From NCBI GenBank assembly GCA_038503035.1, contig JAVSML010024419.1, forward strand, positions 81,737-145,736: DNA of 64,000 nt, read 5' to 3'. The notes under the pieces were generated by a model. That model worked only from the letters and a program-made list of their open reading frames with translations. It searched no databases and was not told the origin of the DNA. The translations under genes and the position numbers were made by a program. This stretch comes from Crocodylus rhombifer. Taxonomy: Eukaryota; Chordata; Crocodylia; Crocodylidae. Positions 24,690 to 38,531 of the stretch are shown piece by piece. The stretch's first letter is position 1. Each line of letters begins with the position of its first letter.

Positions 24690-27675
24690 ACAAATGCAAA
24701 AATCTCACAAAGATCTTGATTTAGAAAAAGAAAAAATGAAGTAGATCAGGGCAGGGCAACCAGGGTGCATGGTCACAAGTGTGCCAAATGCCCAGAAAAA
24801 GCAACTGCTTGAGGATGCCTACTCCTGGATATAGCCAGTCTCATTACATGGGAACCCACAGTAAACTATCATGGGAAGGCATAACACTGCAGCAAGAAAG
24901 TCAAGGCAACACATCCCACAAATCAGCGAGAAAGGCTTAAGGAATACCTACCTGAAAACTTCATCAACATTATACCAGGGAAACAAAGGACTGGTCATGC
25001 CAGGTTCGATCTGAAACCTCACAATCAAAGAGGCATGTCCATTACTGCTACTTCTGCAAACTAATTCAAAGCCAGAGCCAGCAGCAAACCATCCCTACTT
25101 CTATCTCTGATTCCAAGCAATTTATCTTGGACTTGGCCTGTTGGACTGGAAAAATAAAGCACTGCATTTTTTATGTTTATAGTCTCTGTTTATTTTATTC
25201 CCCTTGTCCAACAATCATGTACTCTTAATGAGCATGTGCTGGCTAGCTAACAAAGATTTTAAAAATTTCTATGCATATTTTTAAGTGCTTGATCCATTTC
25301 TATTTCTGGTTACACTGCATTGATTTGTGTTGTTAGAAATTCTGCCTACCTTGCCAAAAGCTTGCATCTGGGAATGGTTCTGAGATGCTTCTAATATTCT
25401 CTTTGTTATTTCTTGCCCAGGACTGCCAGTACATGTTATTAAAATAAACTGGCTCCTTCAAAAAGAAGGCAATTCCTTTGTTCCCTGCATGAGTGTGCTC
25501 AGGCACCATCCTGAGAAAGGAAGAGAAGGAATGGGAGTCTGCAGGTTCACAAAGAAAGAAATGAGGCATTGTGCAGTAAGGCACCTAACTGAACTCCCTC
25601 CCTTGAATGTGTTTGAAGAGCTCGTGGCTCTCAGCAGGGCCTGTATTTTTGTAATCCTTCTCCTCAAGGAAATTCCCTTCATTGTGCACTGCTGGAGTTC
25701 TTTCCTCTAGGTGTTTTAAGATGCCCATTGTGGCCGTAGGGACCCCACTCAGTATGGCGTTCAGCTGTACATCCCAACAGGTGCCAGGAAAAGCTCCTGC
25801 TTTCCTGCAGGCCTCTGCTGCAGTTCATTTCTGTTCCCCTGTTGCTGCTTCTCCTTGTCACACCACAGTGGTTACAAGGTCTGTATAAGCCAGCTTGTTC
25901 CTGTAGAAATCCCACAGCTGGGCTCATTCAGTAGTTCCTTCTCCTCCTGTCAAGATCACGTCATCTTTCCCAGCCAGGTGGCAGTATGAGGCCTAACTGG
26001 AGTGGTGCCTAGCTGTTTTGTGCAGCCATACCCATTTCCATACCCAATACACTGAGGATGTGGGGAAGCTGACAGCCCTGGGGCAGCAGAGATCAAACCT
26101 GTGACCAGAACAGCAACAGGGATGACATGTTACTGCTGCTTGAGGACCATTGAGACCAGTATCACATCCACCCAGGATCTCTACCAACAGACCAATGGCA
26201 ACAGATCACTTAGACTATTCAGAGAAGCAGTTTCACTTGACAGACGCAACCTCAGGATGCATGCCACTCCATCAATTGATAAAAACCATAGCAGTGGTCC
26301 TACTGATACTTAGTATCCTGTGAGGACAGTGGAGTCATCAGGCTGGATTCAGTTCTGTAGTTCACACAACACCGAGAACATACAAGATGTATTTGAACAG
26401 TGCTATTCTGGACCAACGTTCCAGTTTTCCCTGGGCTGGACAACCCAGACTTGTACCCTAGCTGTTCTGCAAAAAAGTGTTTTCTTCAAATGGACACAGG
26501 TCCCCTGGAGCAGATAAAAATATGGGGTAGGAAGCATTTTGAGCAAACCCACCACATTTTGAACCCCAAAAACTTGGATAACAGCTGCCCTGGCTTCTTA
26601 TATAACATCTTCCATGTACCTTGTATCTCAAAACGTCCCTCTCAACTATTTGGGGGAGGGGGACACTAACCAATAAAGCTACAAATTTAATTGCTTTCTC
26701 CCTTGCAAATTTACTTTGCTTCAGAGAGGGATAAGAGGAAGAGGAGAATGAGAAGTTTTCAACTGACACTGGGAGTTGATAAGGCACAGATGGAAGAAGA
26801 CCGTTCCAAAGAGCAAGTGCTTTGAAGGAGAAAGTTCTTGCAACAGCATTTATAGTACTGAGAGATGGGGATGGGAGGACTCAGGGGTAGATGATCACTG
26901 GAGCAATTAGCAAGGTCAAGTTGCAGAAGCAGGGTGCGGCAACCCCATAGAAGGATTTAAGTGCCATCAGGGGTGGTTCAAAATTAGATCTTGAAATGCA
27001 AGTGCCATCTCTTCTACAGTCCTTGCCCCTTACAGCCTACATGAACCAGGGGCATAAAAGAATTAATCAGACATTCAGCTCACACTTCCTCATGGAGATA
27101 AGCACACAGCTGGCTCAGGGGTGAGAGCCGCTAATGCTGGCTATTCAGGAAGTTGATGAAGATGATCGACAGGCTGCCAAGTGCAGTGATGAATCAATGA
27201 TTGTCCCTCACCTCCCTGCCTCTTCTTTCCCTTCCTCCCCAAGACTGCATTGTTTCTTTCTCTCTCCAAGGAGGTGGTTACACAGCAAAGACTGCACAAG
27301 GTCATCCAGCAGGATCTGCACAAATTCTGTTGCCCTTAGTCTAATCACAGTGTAGCCAATAAATTTGCCATTGACAGCAGTAAGATTACCAACACATCAT
27401 GCACAGTAGACAAGGTGATAGTCTTTCATTAAAGTGACAGCTGGCCTCTGTATGCGTAGACATCAGTAGGCAGTAACTTTAAAATGGACAGGTTGTGAGA
27501 GATGCATCAACACAGGCACACTTGCAAGAAAAAGAGCAACACTGGCTTCTTACATAATCATGTAATACTCAAAAGCCAGGTTCAGGAAAAATGGTCCTGA
27601 TTTGCTTTCCTATGAAGATTGGCCACAGTTGCCTTCCAAACAAATGGAACAATTCCATTTTCATACCCACACTAG
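24690..27675. other. Unique intronic sequence
   Basis: Nothing was recognised. Several overlapping frames of 60-110 codons on both strands (25.3-26.8 kb) have no domain signature. The phrases around 26790-26970 resemble repeat sequence but could not be placed. Confidence 0.4.
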
Positions 27676-27680
27676 GCAGG

Positions 27681-28950
27681 TCATACAGTCATAGTGCAGT
27701 AGACCTGGAAGGGACCTCTAGAGGTCATCTAGTCCAACCCACTGCCTGAGACAGGATCATCCCTATCCAAACCATCCCATACAACAATAATCTAAACTCT
27801 ACATGGGACTACCCTCAACCCTGACACAACATAGGCCTAACAGCCTAACCTGGCACAAGCAAAGCAGGGGAAGCACTAAAGCCAATTTCCTGCTTCTATA
27901 AAATGTTGCCAGTATACTCAAGAGGTCCTGGATCAAGGGCCACATTTCCCCCCTTTCCCCTGCTACAGAGAAAGGCAAACCCCCCACAGTCCACATCAAT
28001 TTGGCCATGGGGGGAAATTCTTTCCTGATCCAAACATGGTGATCAATCTGACCTTGAATGGAGGGGCAAGACCCTCTTGCCAGGAACCCCTGGCTTTGTT
28101 CCTAGCAGGAAAATTGGCACATCCCAGCACACCCCAGCCTTATCTGTACCCAAAACCTAGTGCCCCTGTGGAGAATTAAAAAACACCCTGATGCCTATAG
28201 CAGAAAAAAAGAGGGGTTAGGGGAGGGTGCAGGAGCAACTATCAAACCCAGAATCATGGAAAATACCCATGGTAGAAAATAGGCTCCAGTAACTTCCCAG
28301 GTATTGAAGTGATGCTACCAAATCTGTAAATCCCCAGGTCCTCCTACTTGTCTTTTTTTTAAAGAGAGGCACCACATTGGCCCCTTTCCAGTCCTCTAGT
28401 ACCTGGCCCATCTCCCCCAACTTCATTAAGATCATTGCCAAGGGCTCTGAGATCTCCTCTGCCAGTTCCTTCAGGACCCTGGGATGAAGTTCATCTAGCT
28501 CTGCCATCTTGAATTCATCCCAACCCAAACAAACTCTCCGACCATCTCTTTTGTTATCTCATCCCTCAGATTCCCCCCTCCCTTATCTAGATAATTCCTA
28601 TTTTTTGTGAAGACTGAGACAAAGTAGCTGTTGAATAGCTCTGCCTGCTTTGTATCTTTGGTTAGGAGATCCCCTGGCTTGTTATCAGAGACCCACAGCT
28701 TCCTTGGTCCTTTTCTGGCCAACATACTTATAGAACCTCTTTTTATTGTCCTTAGCCTCCTTTGCCAGGTGCAGCTTGTTCTCTCTCGCTGCCTTCCTAA
28801 TTTTGTCCCTGCCGGTTCTTGCTGCTGCCTGGTACACTTCCTGGGTGACTTGTCCATTCTTGTATTGTCCGTATGCTTTCCTTTTATATTTGAGGCATTT
28901 TAGAAGCTCCTTTTACAACCACATTGGTCTTCTGCCATCCCAGAAGTGCC
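27681..28950 (-). mobile_element. CR1 LINE fragment with internal deletion
   Basis: The plus strand opens at the 3' tail (TCATACAGTCATAG, GGGACCTCTAGAGGTCATCT, CTAGTCCAACCCACTGCC) and continues through a long 3' UTR to about 28330. From there to about 28930 it is reverse complement of reverse-transcriptase coding sequence. Most of the RT domain that should lie between them is absent. The 5' half of the element is also missing. Confidence 0.9.
28330..28925 (-). pseudogene. Broken CR1 ORF2 (reverse transcriptase) fragment
   Basis: Minus-strand frames read AELFNSYFVSVFT in one frame and ELHPRVLKELAEEISEPLA and EDWKGANVVPLFKK in another. These are hallmark CR1-clade RT segments. The switch of frame near 28500-28530 and loss of homology after VPLFKK show a frameshift plus a large deletion. 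There is no catalytic YADD region. It cannot encode an active enzyme. Confidence 0.88.
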
Positions 28951-28954
28951 TGGG

Positions 28955-31150
28955 AAATAGTTGCCTCCTATGGCAACACTTCTTTCCTCCCATATCTTGT
29001 ACCAATGAAAATGTTTGTCCCAAGTGAATTGTACATCTGCTGTTTCCTTGTGTTCATGCAACTCCTTTTCTGGGGAAGGGTCTTACAGGAAAACAGGAGG
29101 CTTTGGGGATTTACAAGCCTTGTTTGGATGTTAAGAGAGCCTTGAAAATAATTACTTATGTTTTGCTAGGAAAAAGTTGCATGAAAGCATATAAAGGAAA
29201 CTGCCAGGGCAAGCTCACTGGAAATAAGCTTATTCAATCTATAACCACCTCTTTTCTGTTCTGCCTCCCAAAACAAAAAGCTGGTAAAACTTTTCAAAAG
29301 AAAGGGGTTCTCTTTTACTGAAAGATGCTTGTTCTCTCCAAAATCCCTTTTTAAAAATGTTTTCTTTTCACAGAATTCTAATAAAAAGACTTACTGGGAA
29401 AAAAAAACTTTTATTGAAAAAACAAGGTTTTTCCTTGTAACAATTTACAGGCAAAAATCAGTTTTTAGTAAACAAGTAGTAGAAGGCCATGAAGAGTGAT
29501 TTCAATAAAAAATTAAGATAATTACTTTCTTTAAAAGTTTTGAAAAAACACCAAAAAACAGAGACATAAGTAGCTTTGAAATGGAAATATAGGTACCTTA
29601 ATATTTTCAACAACATGTTTGTTTGGGGGGGGGGTTTCCAGTCAGTTCTATTAAGGAAGCAGGAACCACACCAAGAGCAAAGTTAGCTGCTGTTGCATCT
29701 CAGGTAGCTATGGCAGAACTAGGTAGAAAAATTTTAAATATATTTAAGCTTTTGCTGCACATTAAAGCACTATTTAATTTTTAGACTCATTATAGTTTGA
29801 ATCAATTATCAGAAACAGCTCCCAAGTCTGGCCAGAACTGAGCAGTCCAGGAATGTGTTACCAAGACTTCCAATTGAGTTTTGAAGACTTGAGAAGTTGG
29901 AACAATGTCGGTCATTTAGGAATCATCTGAATAGTCATGCAATTTTTTGATCCAAGCCTTTTCAAAGGTTATCCCCTCCTGATAGGATGGGGTAGCACCA
30001 AATTCCGATCTTGAATTTTCTCTATGTGGTAGGTTCACACATGCTAGGTGTCAAGGCAATACATCTGAAGTGCTATTTCCTTTTTTTAAAGCAATAAAGA
30101 CCAGGGAGGCAACTGGGAAGCAGTAGCACTGGCTAATTTGACAGCCTGTAGAAGAGCCAACCCAGTCAGCTCAAGCATTCCAATTTAATCTACCCAATCT
30201 TTTTAATTTCCCCAAAACAGACTAAAGAAATTAATGTGACAGCAACCAATGCATCAAGACAGAGAGAATGTTTCTGGTAATTTATTACCCTCAGTGTTAT
30301 GCCTGTTGAACTGACCAATGTTTAAAATACAACCTTCTCCAAGGTACCTCCATAGCAGGGCTTCATAAAAACACTGAAAGATAACAATCGTAAAATTTTG
30401 AAAACATAAATTATGGAGCCATAATGAGAGTTCTAAGTCTCTGGTTCACTTGCAACAGAAGAGAAGTCATAAATTAGAAGAAATACATGCTCCAGAAGAA
30501 TACTTCCTTGCTAAATTTCACTTTTCATGCCCAGAATAAATTACTGTTTTAGATAGGAGGGAGATCTGTTTACTTATTTCCCTGAAAAATGAATGCCATG
30601 GAATAGATCTACTGTGAGTACAATAAATTATTTCCTATAGAAAGTATCACTGGATGGTGAGTAGAAATGTAATTACAAATAGCTGAAGTCCAAGGCCAAT
30701 CTATAAACACCATCACCTGTAAATGAACTACAAGTTCCACGACAGGCTTTTTGCAAAGTGTACAATAAGCAGTGGTAGCAAGAACAAACCTGTTGAAAAA
30801 CAAGGAGCTGCACAAAGAAACATCAGCCAGTTAAGTCTAAAAATAATAATAATGCCCCTTTTCCTTTTGATACCCTAAAGCTTTAAAGGTCCACACAGTC
30901 ATGCTCTCATTGCAGTTTTAAAAACTCTGTTCCCTTTATACTTCAAGGGTTAAAGCAATTGAATGTTTATAACTGAGAAAGTAACTTTTATAGTCATGCT
31001 TTGGAGACTACAAAAACACAGCCACCATCCCAAAAAGCTTATAACTCCCTCCCCCTCCCCCCCCCAAGCCCCCCAACTTATTTAAATACGTTTTTTTCTT
31101 ATTTACTAAAAAACTCCTTAAATCAACACAGTGAGACTTAATAGCAAAAT
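28955..31150. other. Unique AT-rich intronic sequence
   Basis: It includes a poly(G) run near 29622-29632. A phrase near 29226-29250 (TTATTCAATCTATAACCACC) recurs with changes at 22328-22350 and hints at a shared old repeat. Nothing else was recognised. Confidence 0.35.
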
Positions 31151-31154
31151 ACAT

Positions 31155-31570
31155 TAACTATGGGCTTTATTGCTCACCACCTCCTGCAGCAGCCTTGGGG
31201 GGGCTCATGCAAAGCACCCCACATGGCACGGGGATTGCCACCCACCACCCACCCCTGCCAGGCACAAACCAGCAAGTCAGAGGATTTTCTTGTTTTGTTT
31301 TGTTTTGTTTTTTTTTAAAGGGCCAGAGTTGGGGTGGGCAGGGCAGCCATGGGGGGCTAGGATAGCAGGGATCACCCACCTCCTGGCAGCACCCACTGAG
31401 TTGAGGCTTTTTCTTTCCCTCCAAAGTGCCGGGAGCTGCGGCAGGTGGGACATGGGCCTGGCTGATTTGGAGATTTGGGACGGCAATTCGAATCACTGAA
31501 CCGAATCACCGTCTCCCAAATTGACTGAATCCGAATCCGAAGTAAGTACTAACCGCTTTGCACAGGCCTA
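31155..31570 (-). mobile_element. Harbinger-like MITE or fragment
   Basis: The right end CGCTTTGCACAGGCCTAATAA is, reversed, TTATTAGGCCTGTGCAAAGCG, close to the ends of the foldback elements at 38532 and 40422. Inside are CGAATCACTGAACCGAATC and AATCCGAATCCGAAG, the same GAATC-rich style as 40422-41180. The left end near 31155 is uncertain. A (GTTTT)n run is at 31289-31316. Confidence 0.5.
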
Positions 31571-31574
31571 ATAA

Positions 31575-34260
31575 TTTAACCCTTACTCAACACTTTTCAT
31601 TTTGAGCCAGAGTCTTCCTGCCCTCGGCTCCCCTCCCTATCCATCATGTGCCCACAGGAAGGGTGGGCTGGGTATTGAGTAACGAGCATGCAGAGACAAT
31701 GGCAGGAACTGTGAAATTCTCCCTTTCTCCTTAAAGGTCTAAATTCACCCAGGCCCCTTCCTTCCACAGTGGAAGTGAACAGAAGCGGACCTGGCCCAGG
31801 GTACAACTAAACCTACTGGAAGGCGGCTGCTACCACTTTATGGCCTGAGAAGGAAGCTGCTGGAACTTGGTACAGAGATAAACCTTGGTGGGGGGTGGAA
31901 AAACACAACCCTTAGAAAACAGCCAGAATTTGGTTTCTATGCACAACAAGCTTGGCTGCATCTTCCACATGACAGGATCCTCGGCTCCTCAACTGACTCC
32001 TATTTGGATTGTCACTTGAAGTCTCTGTGCCCATTAGGAATCTGCTTCATTTCCATTTTTATTAATAAACACTGACATTAACCTTTTGCTGAGCTTTCAA
32101 TTACTCCTCCTCTAATGCATCCTGCTGCTAGTAAGTGCTCTCCTTCAACCCTTGCATGCCTCCCAGCACTGCCGCCAACCCTCACCCTTTGCCCTCCCTG
32201 CCATTTTTCAAGTGCTGGGGGCACTCAAATGCTTAGAAAAAAAATACATTGTGCGTACACAGCTCTGCTACCATGGCACAGAAGAGAGGGAGCGTGAGAT
32301 CACAAGTTCACTGGGGGCAGGAGGGATTGTTCAAGCAGAAGCCATGTCCTCCAGTCCAGCTCACCCCAAACAAGTAGCTCACTGACAGGAGCTTCTCGGC
32401 CCTGCTATTTTGCAGTGACTGCTCATCTATCACCACAAAGGCCGAACAGGAAGAACACAGATTCAGCCACCAACTGTTCCAGAGTAGGGCTATGATCAGC
32501 CCTAAATATAGAGCAAGTATCCTTGATTTTTGCCTCCCAGACATGTAGCGATGTTGGGCGTTCTTCCCGTGATGCTGACGACTCTTGAAGCCGCCTGCTT
32601 CTGTGTAGAGCAAAGTAGGTACCAGTAAAGCACGCAGTCCAGCACAATGGCAAACACAAAGGAATATCCCTAATTCCCCCTTCACTGGCTCTTGCACAGG
32701 ATGATCCATTATCAGCTTTTAATGATACTGTCAGGAGTCTGCTCATGTTCTAACAGGTCAACAGCTCATTATTTTAACTCACTTCCGCTTGCTAAAAATC
32801 AATGAGACCCTAGAATAACATTATCTGAGCAGACTGGCGTTTTAACATCTCACTTCTACCAAAAGCATACACTAAAACTACGGTTTCTCTATTAAAGTGC
32901 TGATCACATGATCAGACATCAGGATGGAAATAAGTTCTAGCTGGGAGAACGGCATATTGACAAAGGATTTGGGATTCAGGACAACTGGATTCTTTCCCCT
33001 GCTCCCCTTCCCTTCCTTTCCAAGACTTACTCTGTGACCTTAGACAAGTCTCTTGACCTCTCTGCTACTACTAATTCTCTCATCTATGAAACATTAATTA
33101 CAATGGAACTGACATTAGTATAACATTTTTGGCAATCCTGCTTTCCAACAAAGCTGCTGTGGCTTCAGCAAGTTTTTTTGCCTATCTACCTATATAACTG
33201 CCTTCCTCCTACAACAAAAGTCAGTCCAAACTATCCAAAGTTCCAGGGAATGAAAGGAAAAATGTTACAAGAGAACAAGTTCTCCCCCAAAATAATATTG
33301 CCCTTTGCTTACCCACACAATCTCAAGGTTAGATGTGTCAAAAGTGCTCACATGCCTCAAACTTGAGGTATTTATGCCATACGATAGGAACAGTTTTACA
33401 TCCAGCATAGCCCTGGCTAATGCTATATATGTCTGAAATGCTTAATATTTTAATATCTTGCCTCTGGCTAATCAACTAAGCTGGTTAGCAGCGGGCTGAT
33501 GAGGGGACAGGTAGCTAGGAAGCAGGCTTCATAAACTGTCTGTCAGATCAGCTGTGTGGAGTGTTTTATCACAGGATAATCTGCAGGGCTTAAATGATAA
33601 ATGCTGAACAAGAGAAATCCCTGGTGGAGGGGAGGTCCCAGTCATGGACTCAAATCTAGCCCTGGTTAATAGCAGCCAAAAGTCACCATTACGAAGGGTC
33701 TTGATGGCCTGTGTGGAATGAATCAGAGATCTGGATACACACTTCCCAATGGAGAAGCATCCACATCACAAAAATAAAATAAAATAAAACCTTATAATGG
33801 GCATTAACTGGAACCTCATTAGCTATCTCAGTAGACTGCCCAGGTCAAGAACACCGAAGCAGTCTTGTCAAGATGGGGTATAACTTCAGCTCAGACCCAA
33901 GTTACATTAAACAGGTAACAGCATGAGCGAAGTTTGCATTGCTGTTGCCCAAACTACACCTGCTCTGTGACTATGAAGAAGATTTAAGGCCTCTGGGCTA
34001 ATTTAATTCAAAATTAAATTTGCTTTAAAAAAAAAAAAAAAGTAGCAAGGGGAAGTGCCCAGAAAATTTAAGATACCCTGAGGAGGGAGGCCAGATTTCT
34101 ATTGGCCCTGTCTCCCTTATGACTGTCTAAAGAGGTTCCCCTTTCTATATAGACTTGGGTGCTTATAACATGCCTGTGTTTGACCACGAGTGACCTCCTT
34201 GCAGAGGCAATTCAGCAGAGGTTATCCATGCAAGCTGTAGTATGGAACCTACAATCCCTT
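31575..34260. other. Unique intronic sequence with one MIR
   Basis: The MIR lies at 33015-33110. An (AAAAT)n run is near 33772-33790 and poly(A) near 34027-34040. No exon was recognised. Confidence 0.4.
33015..33110 (+). mobile_element. MIR SINE fragment
   Basis: TTACTCTGTGACCTTAGACA, then AGTCTCTTGACCTCTCTGCT and TTCTCTCATCTATGAAACAT, matches the MIR core closely. Confidence 0.85.
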
Positions 34261-34262
34261 GT

Positions 34263-34945
34263 ACAGCTGGGTAGGGCCAGACATTACACATAAACCCGTT
34301 TAAGTGATCAGAAACTAGTCTAAACCTGTAATAGAACAGATGTTCAGTGCACATAAACCAGTCTGAAAATGGCTGAAACTAGTTTGAGATAAAAACCTGG
34401 TTAAGTGTATTATCAGAGACTTAACTGATTTGGCTCAAACTGGTTTATGATGCGATGTTTGTTCCCTGGCTGGAGCTCCCGCACAGACAGCATGTGGCTC
34501 CCCCACACCTCCCCACCACTCCCTGCTAAGCAGGAATTCCCCTCTCCCTTCTGCCTTGGTGAGGTGTCTGTGTATTAGCTAGCAAACCACATGCTGGCTA
34601 GGGTCCGGGCTGAATCAACAGGCAAAAATCAACAAGTTGCTGGTAAAGTCCCTCTGTTGTTTTCTTAATTGGGTGATAAACACCACTATCCATACACTGC
34701 TGGGCTAATCAGAGCTCCTCTGGGAGCCTGGCCACATCCCCCTCAGCTCCCTATACTGTGGAAGGAAAGGAGGGCTGCTTTAGCACCCCCCAACTTCTAG
34801 CCTGAGCCATTGCAAGCATGTGCCTGCATTTCTGGGATATCTGTCTGGTTACAAAACTGATTTAACCTAGACAGGTTAGACTAACCTGCAAAGATTGAAT
34901 CAATTTAGACTCAGGTTTTTTAAATGTCTGTTCCCAGCCTGTTTA
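34263..34945. repeat. Variable-core dispersed repeat, copy A
   Basis: The left part (ACATTACACATAAACCCG, AAAATGGCTGAAACTAG, GACTTAACTGATTTGG) and the right part (GCCTGAGCCATTGCAAGCAT, CTAACCTGCAAAGATTGAAT) match the copy at 57803-58630 in the same order. The core, about 34460-34790, does not match. Ends CTGGGTAGGGCCAGACATTA and, reversed, CTGGGAACAGACATTT suggest inverted termini. No coding capacity was seen. Confidence 0.75.
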
Positions 34946-34949
34946 GGCT

Positions 34950-37900
34950 AAAATGCCCAAAAGAGTTTAATAAGGGAAACCAGACACCCAGTTTTCATTG
35001 AACCAACAACCTTTAAAGTTAAAAAATTTAAAAAAGAGAGAAAAAAAAACAATTTCTAGATCTCCACTCTTCCTGAAAAGCTGGAGCTTCATTGTAATGT
35101 TTCCATTGGCCCCCTCTCTATTCTTCATTGAACTATTTCCCTGCTCTCCTCCAGAGCTATATGTTGGATGTAAAATTGCTCGTATCATATAGCATAAATA
35201 CCTCAAATATGAGGCATGTGAGCACCTGTGACAAATCTAACCTTGAGATTGGGTGGGTAAGCAAAAGGCAATATTATTTGGGGGAGAGCTTCAGCTCCCA
35301 TGCTGAATGGATTTTGTGAGATTGGATGCCAGTCAATAGTACTGTACTTTGCATTTAGCTACTGTCTTCTGACAATGTTCTCAAGGCACTTTGCAAATCT
35401 TGCATCATACTTTACAGAGAGAAGAGAAACCTGGAAAGATTTCATCCTGAGGACTTGCCTAAACTGGCAGAGCTGGGGTTAGCAAACTAATTCCCCACCC
35501 TCATCATCCCGTGATCAAACCACCATATCACTCTCCTTCCATTGCTTTCCTTATTCCTGCCCCTCTACTATTGCACCTTTCAACCCAACTGGGATACCTC
35601 AGAGCCTGTTCCCACTATGCACATCTGAGAAGCTACCGCAGCTGTGGACAATTTTCATGGCAGTTCGCATTTCGGGTAGCAGATGGGTGGCAAAGCATGG
35701 GACAAATTGGTCCCCTGTCGAAGGCAAGATTTCTTCTCTTAATTATTTAAAGCTATAAAGTAGATGCGATTTGCTGCAATTTTGTCTGCCACTGAATTAC
35801 TGCTGTGCAGCGCATGACCCTTGACGAGAGCTAAACGCAGAGCTGTCTCTGACGTGCTGCTGTGAAATGCTGTCTGCTACAGCGCAACCCAGAGTGGTAG
35901 AACAAGGGAAGTTTATATGCAGATTCATTGAACAAGCCCAAATGTTATTTAGGCAGCAAGCTAAATAAAGCTGCGAGATCTGGCTTGTGATGAAAGCTGC
36001 AGGGAGGAAAATATTTCAACTGATACACCTTCGGTTACAGTCAACCAGAGAAATCCTCAAGAGGCAAGAGAAGCTCCCATTACAGCCTGATTTCTACATG
36101 CAAATGCTTGTCTTCCTGTCCCCATGTGGCTCGCTGCCAACCCCTCTTATAAATATGGTGATGCTGGAAGGATGAAGATCCAATGCAATCAGAGGTGGAA
36201 AGGGAGCAAAGGCAAAATGACAATGGACATCCCTTGAGGGAGATGGAGAGGAGGGGTAGAAACAGAAACAATGGATTGTCTATACATTGGAAAGTTGGAA
36301 TTTAGGGAGGCTAAGAGGATACAACATATGTAGCCAAAAAATAAAATAAATAAAATCAAGCAAGCTCCAAGATGTCTTCAAGGTACCTTGCCCGTTACAT
36401 AAACAGAGCTATAGTTCAATCAGAAACTGTGGGAACCTCCCTCACCCCCCAAAAAACAACCCTTAATAACAGGCTGATGGCTTGGCACAATGGACATAAA
36501 CTGGACATATATGCTGCATGGTCAAAAGTACAGAAACTTATATTAGAAGGGAAATTTGTTATATCAAGAGCAGGAATATTAAGAGACTTATTGGTGAGAT
36601 GTGAGACAAGGTAACCGCTTTTCAGAGAATCATCTGACAAACACTAGATATCATGGAGCCAGAAGGGTGAAGTATACACCAGTATAAATGGACTAGAGTG
36701 TGAGGGATGGATGCCAGCAGGTCTGTGCCATTAGAAGAGCTGAGTTCTGTCTTTCCACGCTTATAAGCAATACCCACTGACACTAGTAAGAACTGTGTGA
36801 ATGCACGTGATGGGCTCCATAACAGGATCCAGCAGCACCCTTTTTATTTTATGGCTCTCTTTATAGTGTTTTATTGATTTAATAAGATAACATCAAAAAC
36901 TCTGAGTGCCTGAAGAAGGGGCATTTTTGCTCCACTCCTAAAACTCACATATTTATTAATGTGTTTGTTACTTGAAGGCAGCCAGTCAACTGTCTATTGA
37001 ACTTTTTTTTATATTTCCCCTAAAGGTTCAGTGCAGCTACAGACATTCTGTGCATGAAAATGCACAACAGTGAAATGCAGTAATGAAATCCACTTGGTAA
37101 TGCATTGCTCTTGTAGAGATGCTTTGGTCAGAGGATAGTTTTCAAATATGGAGGAAGAGAGAGGTTAATGGACAGATTTGCAGAGTGGCACAGGAGTCCC
37201 AGTTCTCTTCGGATTTCAGGGGGAAAAACAGGGCTCTACACAGCTCTAGAAAAAAAAAATGAAGCTAAGTTTCTTTTACAATAAACTAAACCATTGTCCA
37301 ATGGCAAAATCAGAAGTGGAACCCAGGGAACTGGCCCAACCCACTTATGCAAAGATATGAATAGCCCGCTGCTATGTAGGGATCAATTCACCTACCACTG
37401 AATTGCAGACAGTGCTGGGGTGGAACACAGTGACTGTTGAGTGTATCATGGCACCACTTCACTAGCACTTAGGACAGGAATGAAAAAATGCTACCATTAG
37501 GAACTGAAATTGCAGAGGAGACAGAACATAATTACCCATGTTGAATGTGGGCCAAGGCATCAGGTTTAACACCTCCATTTGTACAAAAAAGTGCCCTGGG
37601 ATTTTGCGTGAATTTAAACTTCATTTGAAGGATGGCCTCGTCAATAGCATAGTACTGCACAACCCCATGTGGAGATTAGGCTTTACCACTGTGCATTTGC
37701 TCACTGTGTTTTCCTGCCCATGCAAAGGAGCCTTAGGATCCAGAGCTCCTGGCTTCTGCCTTTAACACTATTTTAAGCTATTAAGTCAGCCAAAAGCTGG
37801 CTGCAAATGCTTATTTTGAAAAGGCCTGGAACACCAAAAATCTCTCCCTTTATTCCTCGTTCACTTTCCAGCAACTGCTATTGATTTCTGCATTAGAGAG

Positions 37901-38528
37901 TTAAAGCAGCTCTTGTCTTTCATCTTTTCTCGGCACAAACAAGGATTCAGTCACGTTTCTGGGGACTGAGTATTAGCTTGAAGATTTGCTCTCCCAAGCA
38001 TGGCTCTTTCAAATGATCGGAAATGCTTTTTCTCCTTTGAAAAAAAAATTGCCCTGCAGGTCAATGCAGAGTCTCGCCACCAAGAGAAATCAGAAGCTGA
38101 GTGAAAGATCCAAAGGCTGCTGTAAGGGACTGCATGGCAAGACATAGCAAACAAGAAGGAACAAGCAAGCATTGGTTGAACTGAACACGAGAAAGAGGAA
38201 AATAAGAATGTCACTAGCATCACTGCAATTAAATCATGGGGCCCAATGAGCAGGGCAGTGTCTTCTAGTAACCAAAGTATCAAGGTTAGTGGCTAAAGGA
38301 TGGTACCCTAGGTTGCTACTCATAAACTTGCTTCTTCAGAGCACAGAATAGTATTATGAACTAATCCCATCCCAACTACACACAACCCTCCCCTCTGACC
38401 ATTCTCCCTGATGGACACCAGGGCTGCCTGAGCTATTTTTCCACAAAGAAATGAGGATGTAGCACATCCTGTTGCTGCAAGAACTCACAACGTGCTTGTC
38501 AAAAGATTGTGCACCAAGAATTAAATAT
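34950..38528. other. Unique intronic sequence
   Basis: Besides the MIR at 35345-35490, a faint reverse MIR trace (GAAGTGGAACCCAGGGAACT) appears near 37310. An AAATA-rich run is near 36340. No exon was recognised. Confidence 0.4.
35345..35490 (-). mobile_element. MIR SINE fragment, reverse orientation
   Basis: GTTCTCAAGGCACTTTGCAA, ACTTTACAGAGAGAAGAGAA and ACTGGCAGAGCTGGGGTTAG follow the reverse-complement order of sauropsid MIRs. Confidence 0.65.
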
Positions 38529-38531
38529 GCT

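Noticed and set aside
34020..34045. Poly(A) run as a retrocopy tail
   Set aside because: No coding remnant or target duplication was found upstream; treated as a homopolymer.
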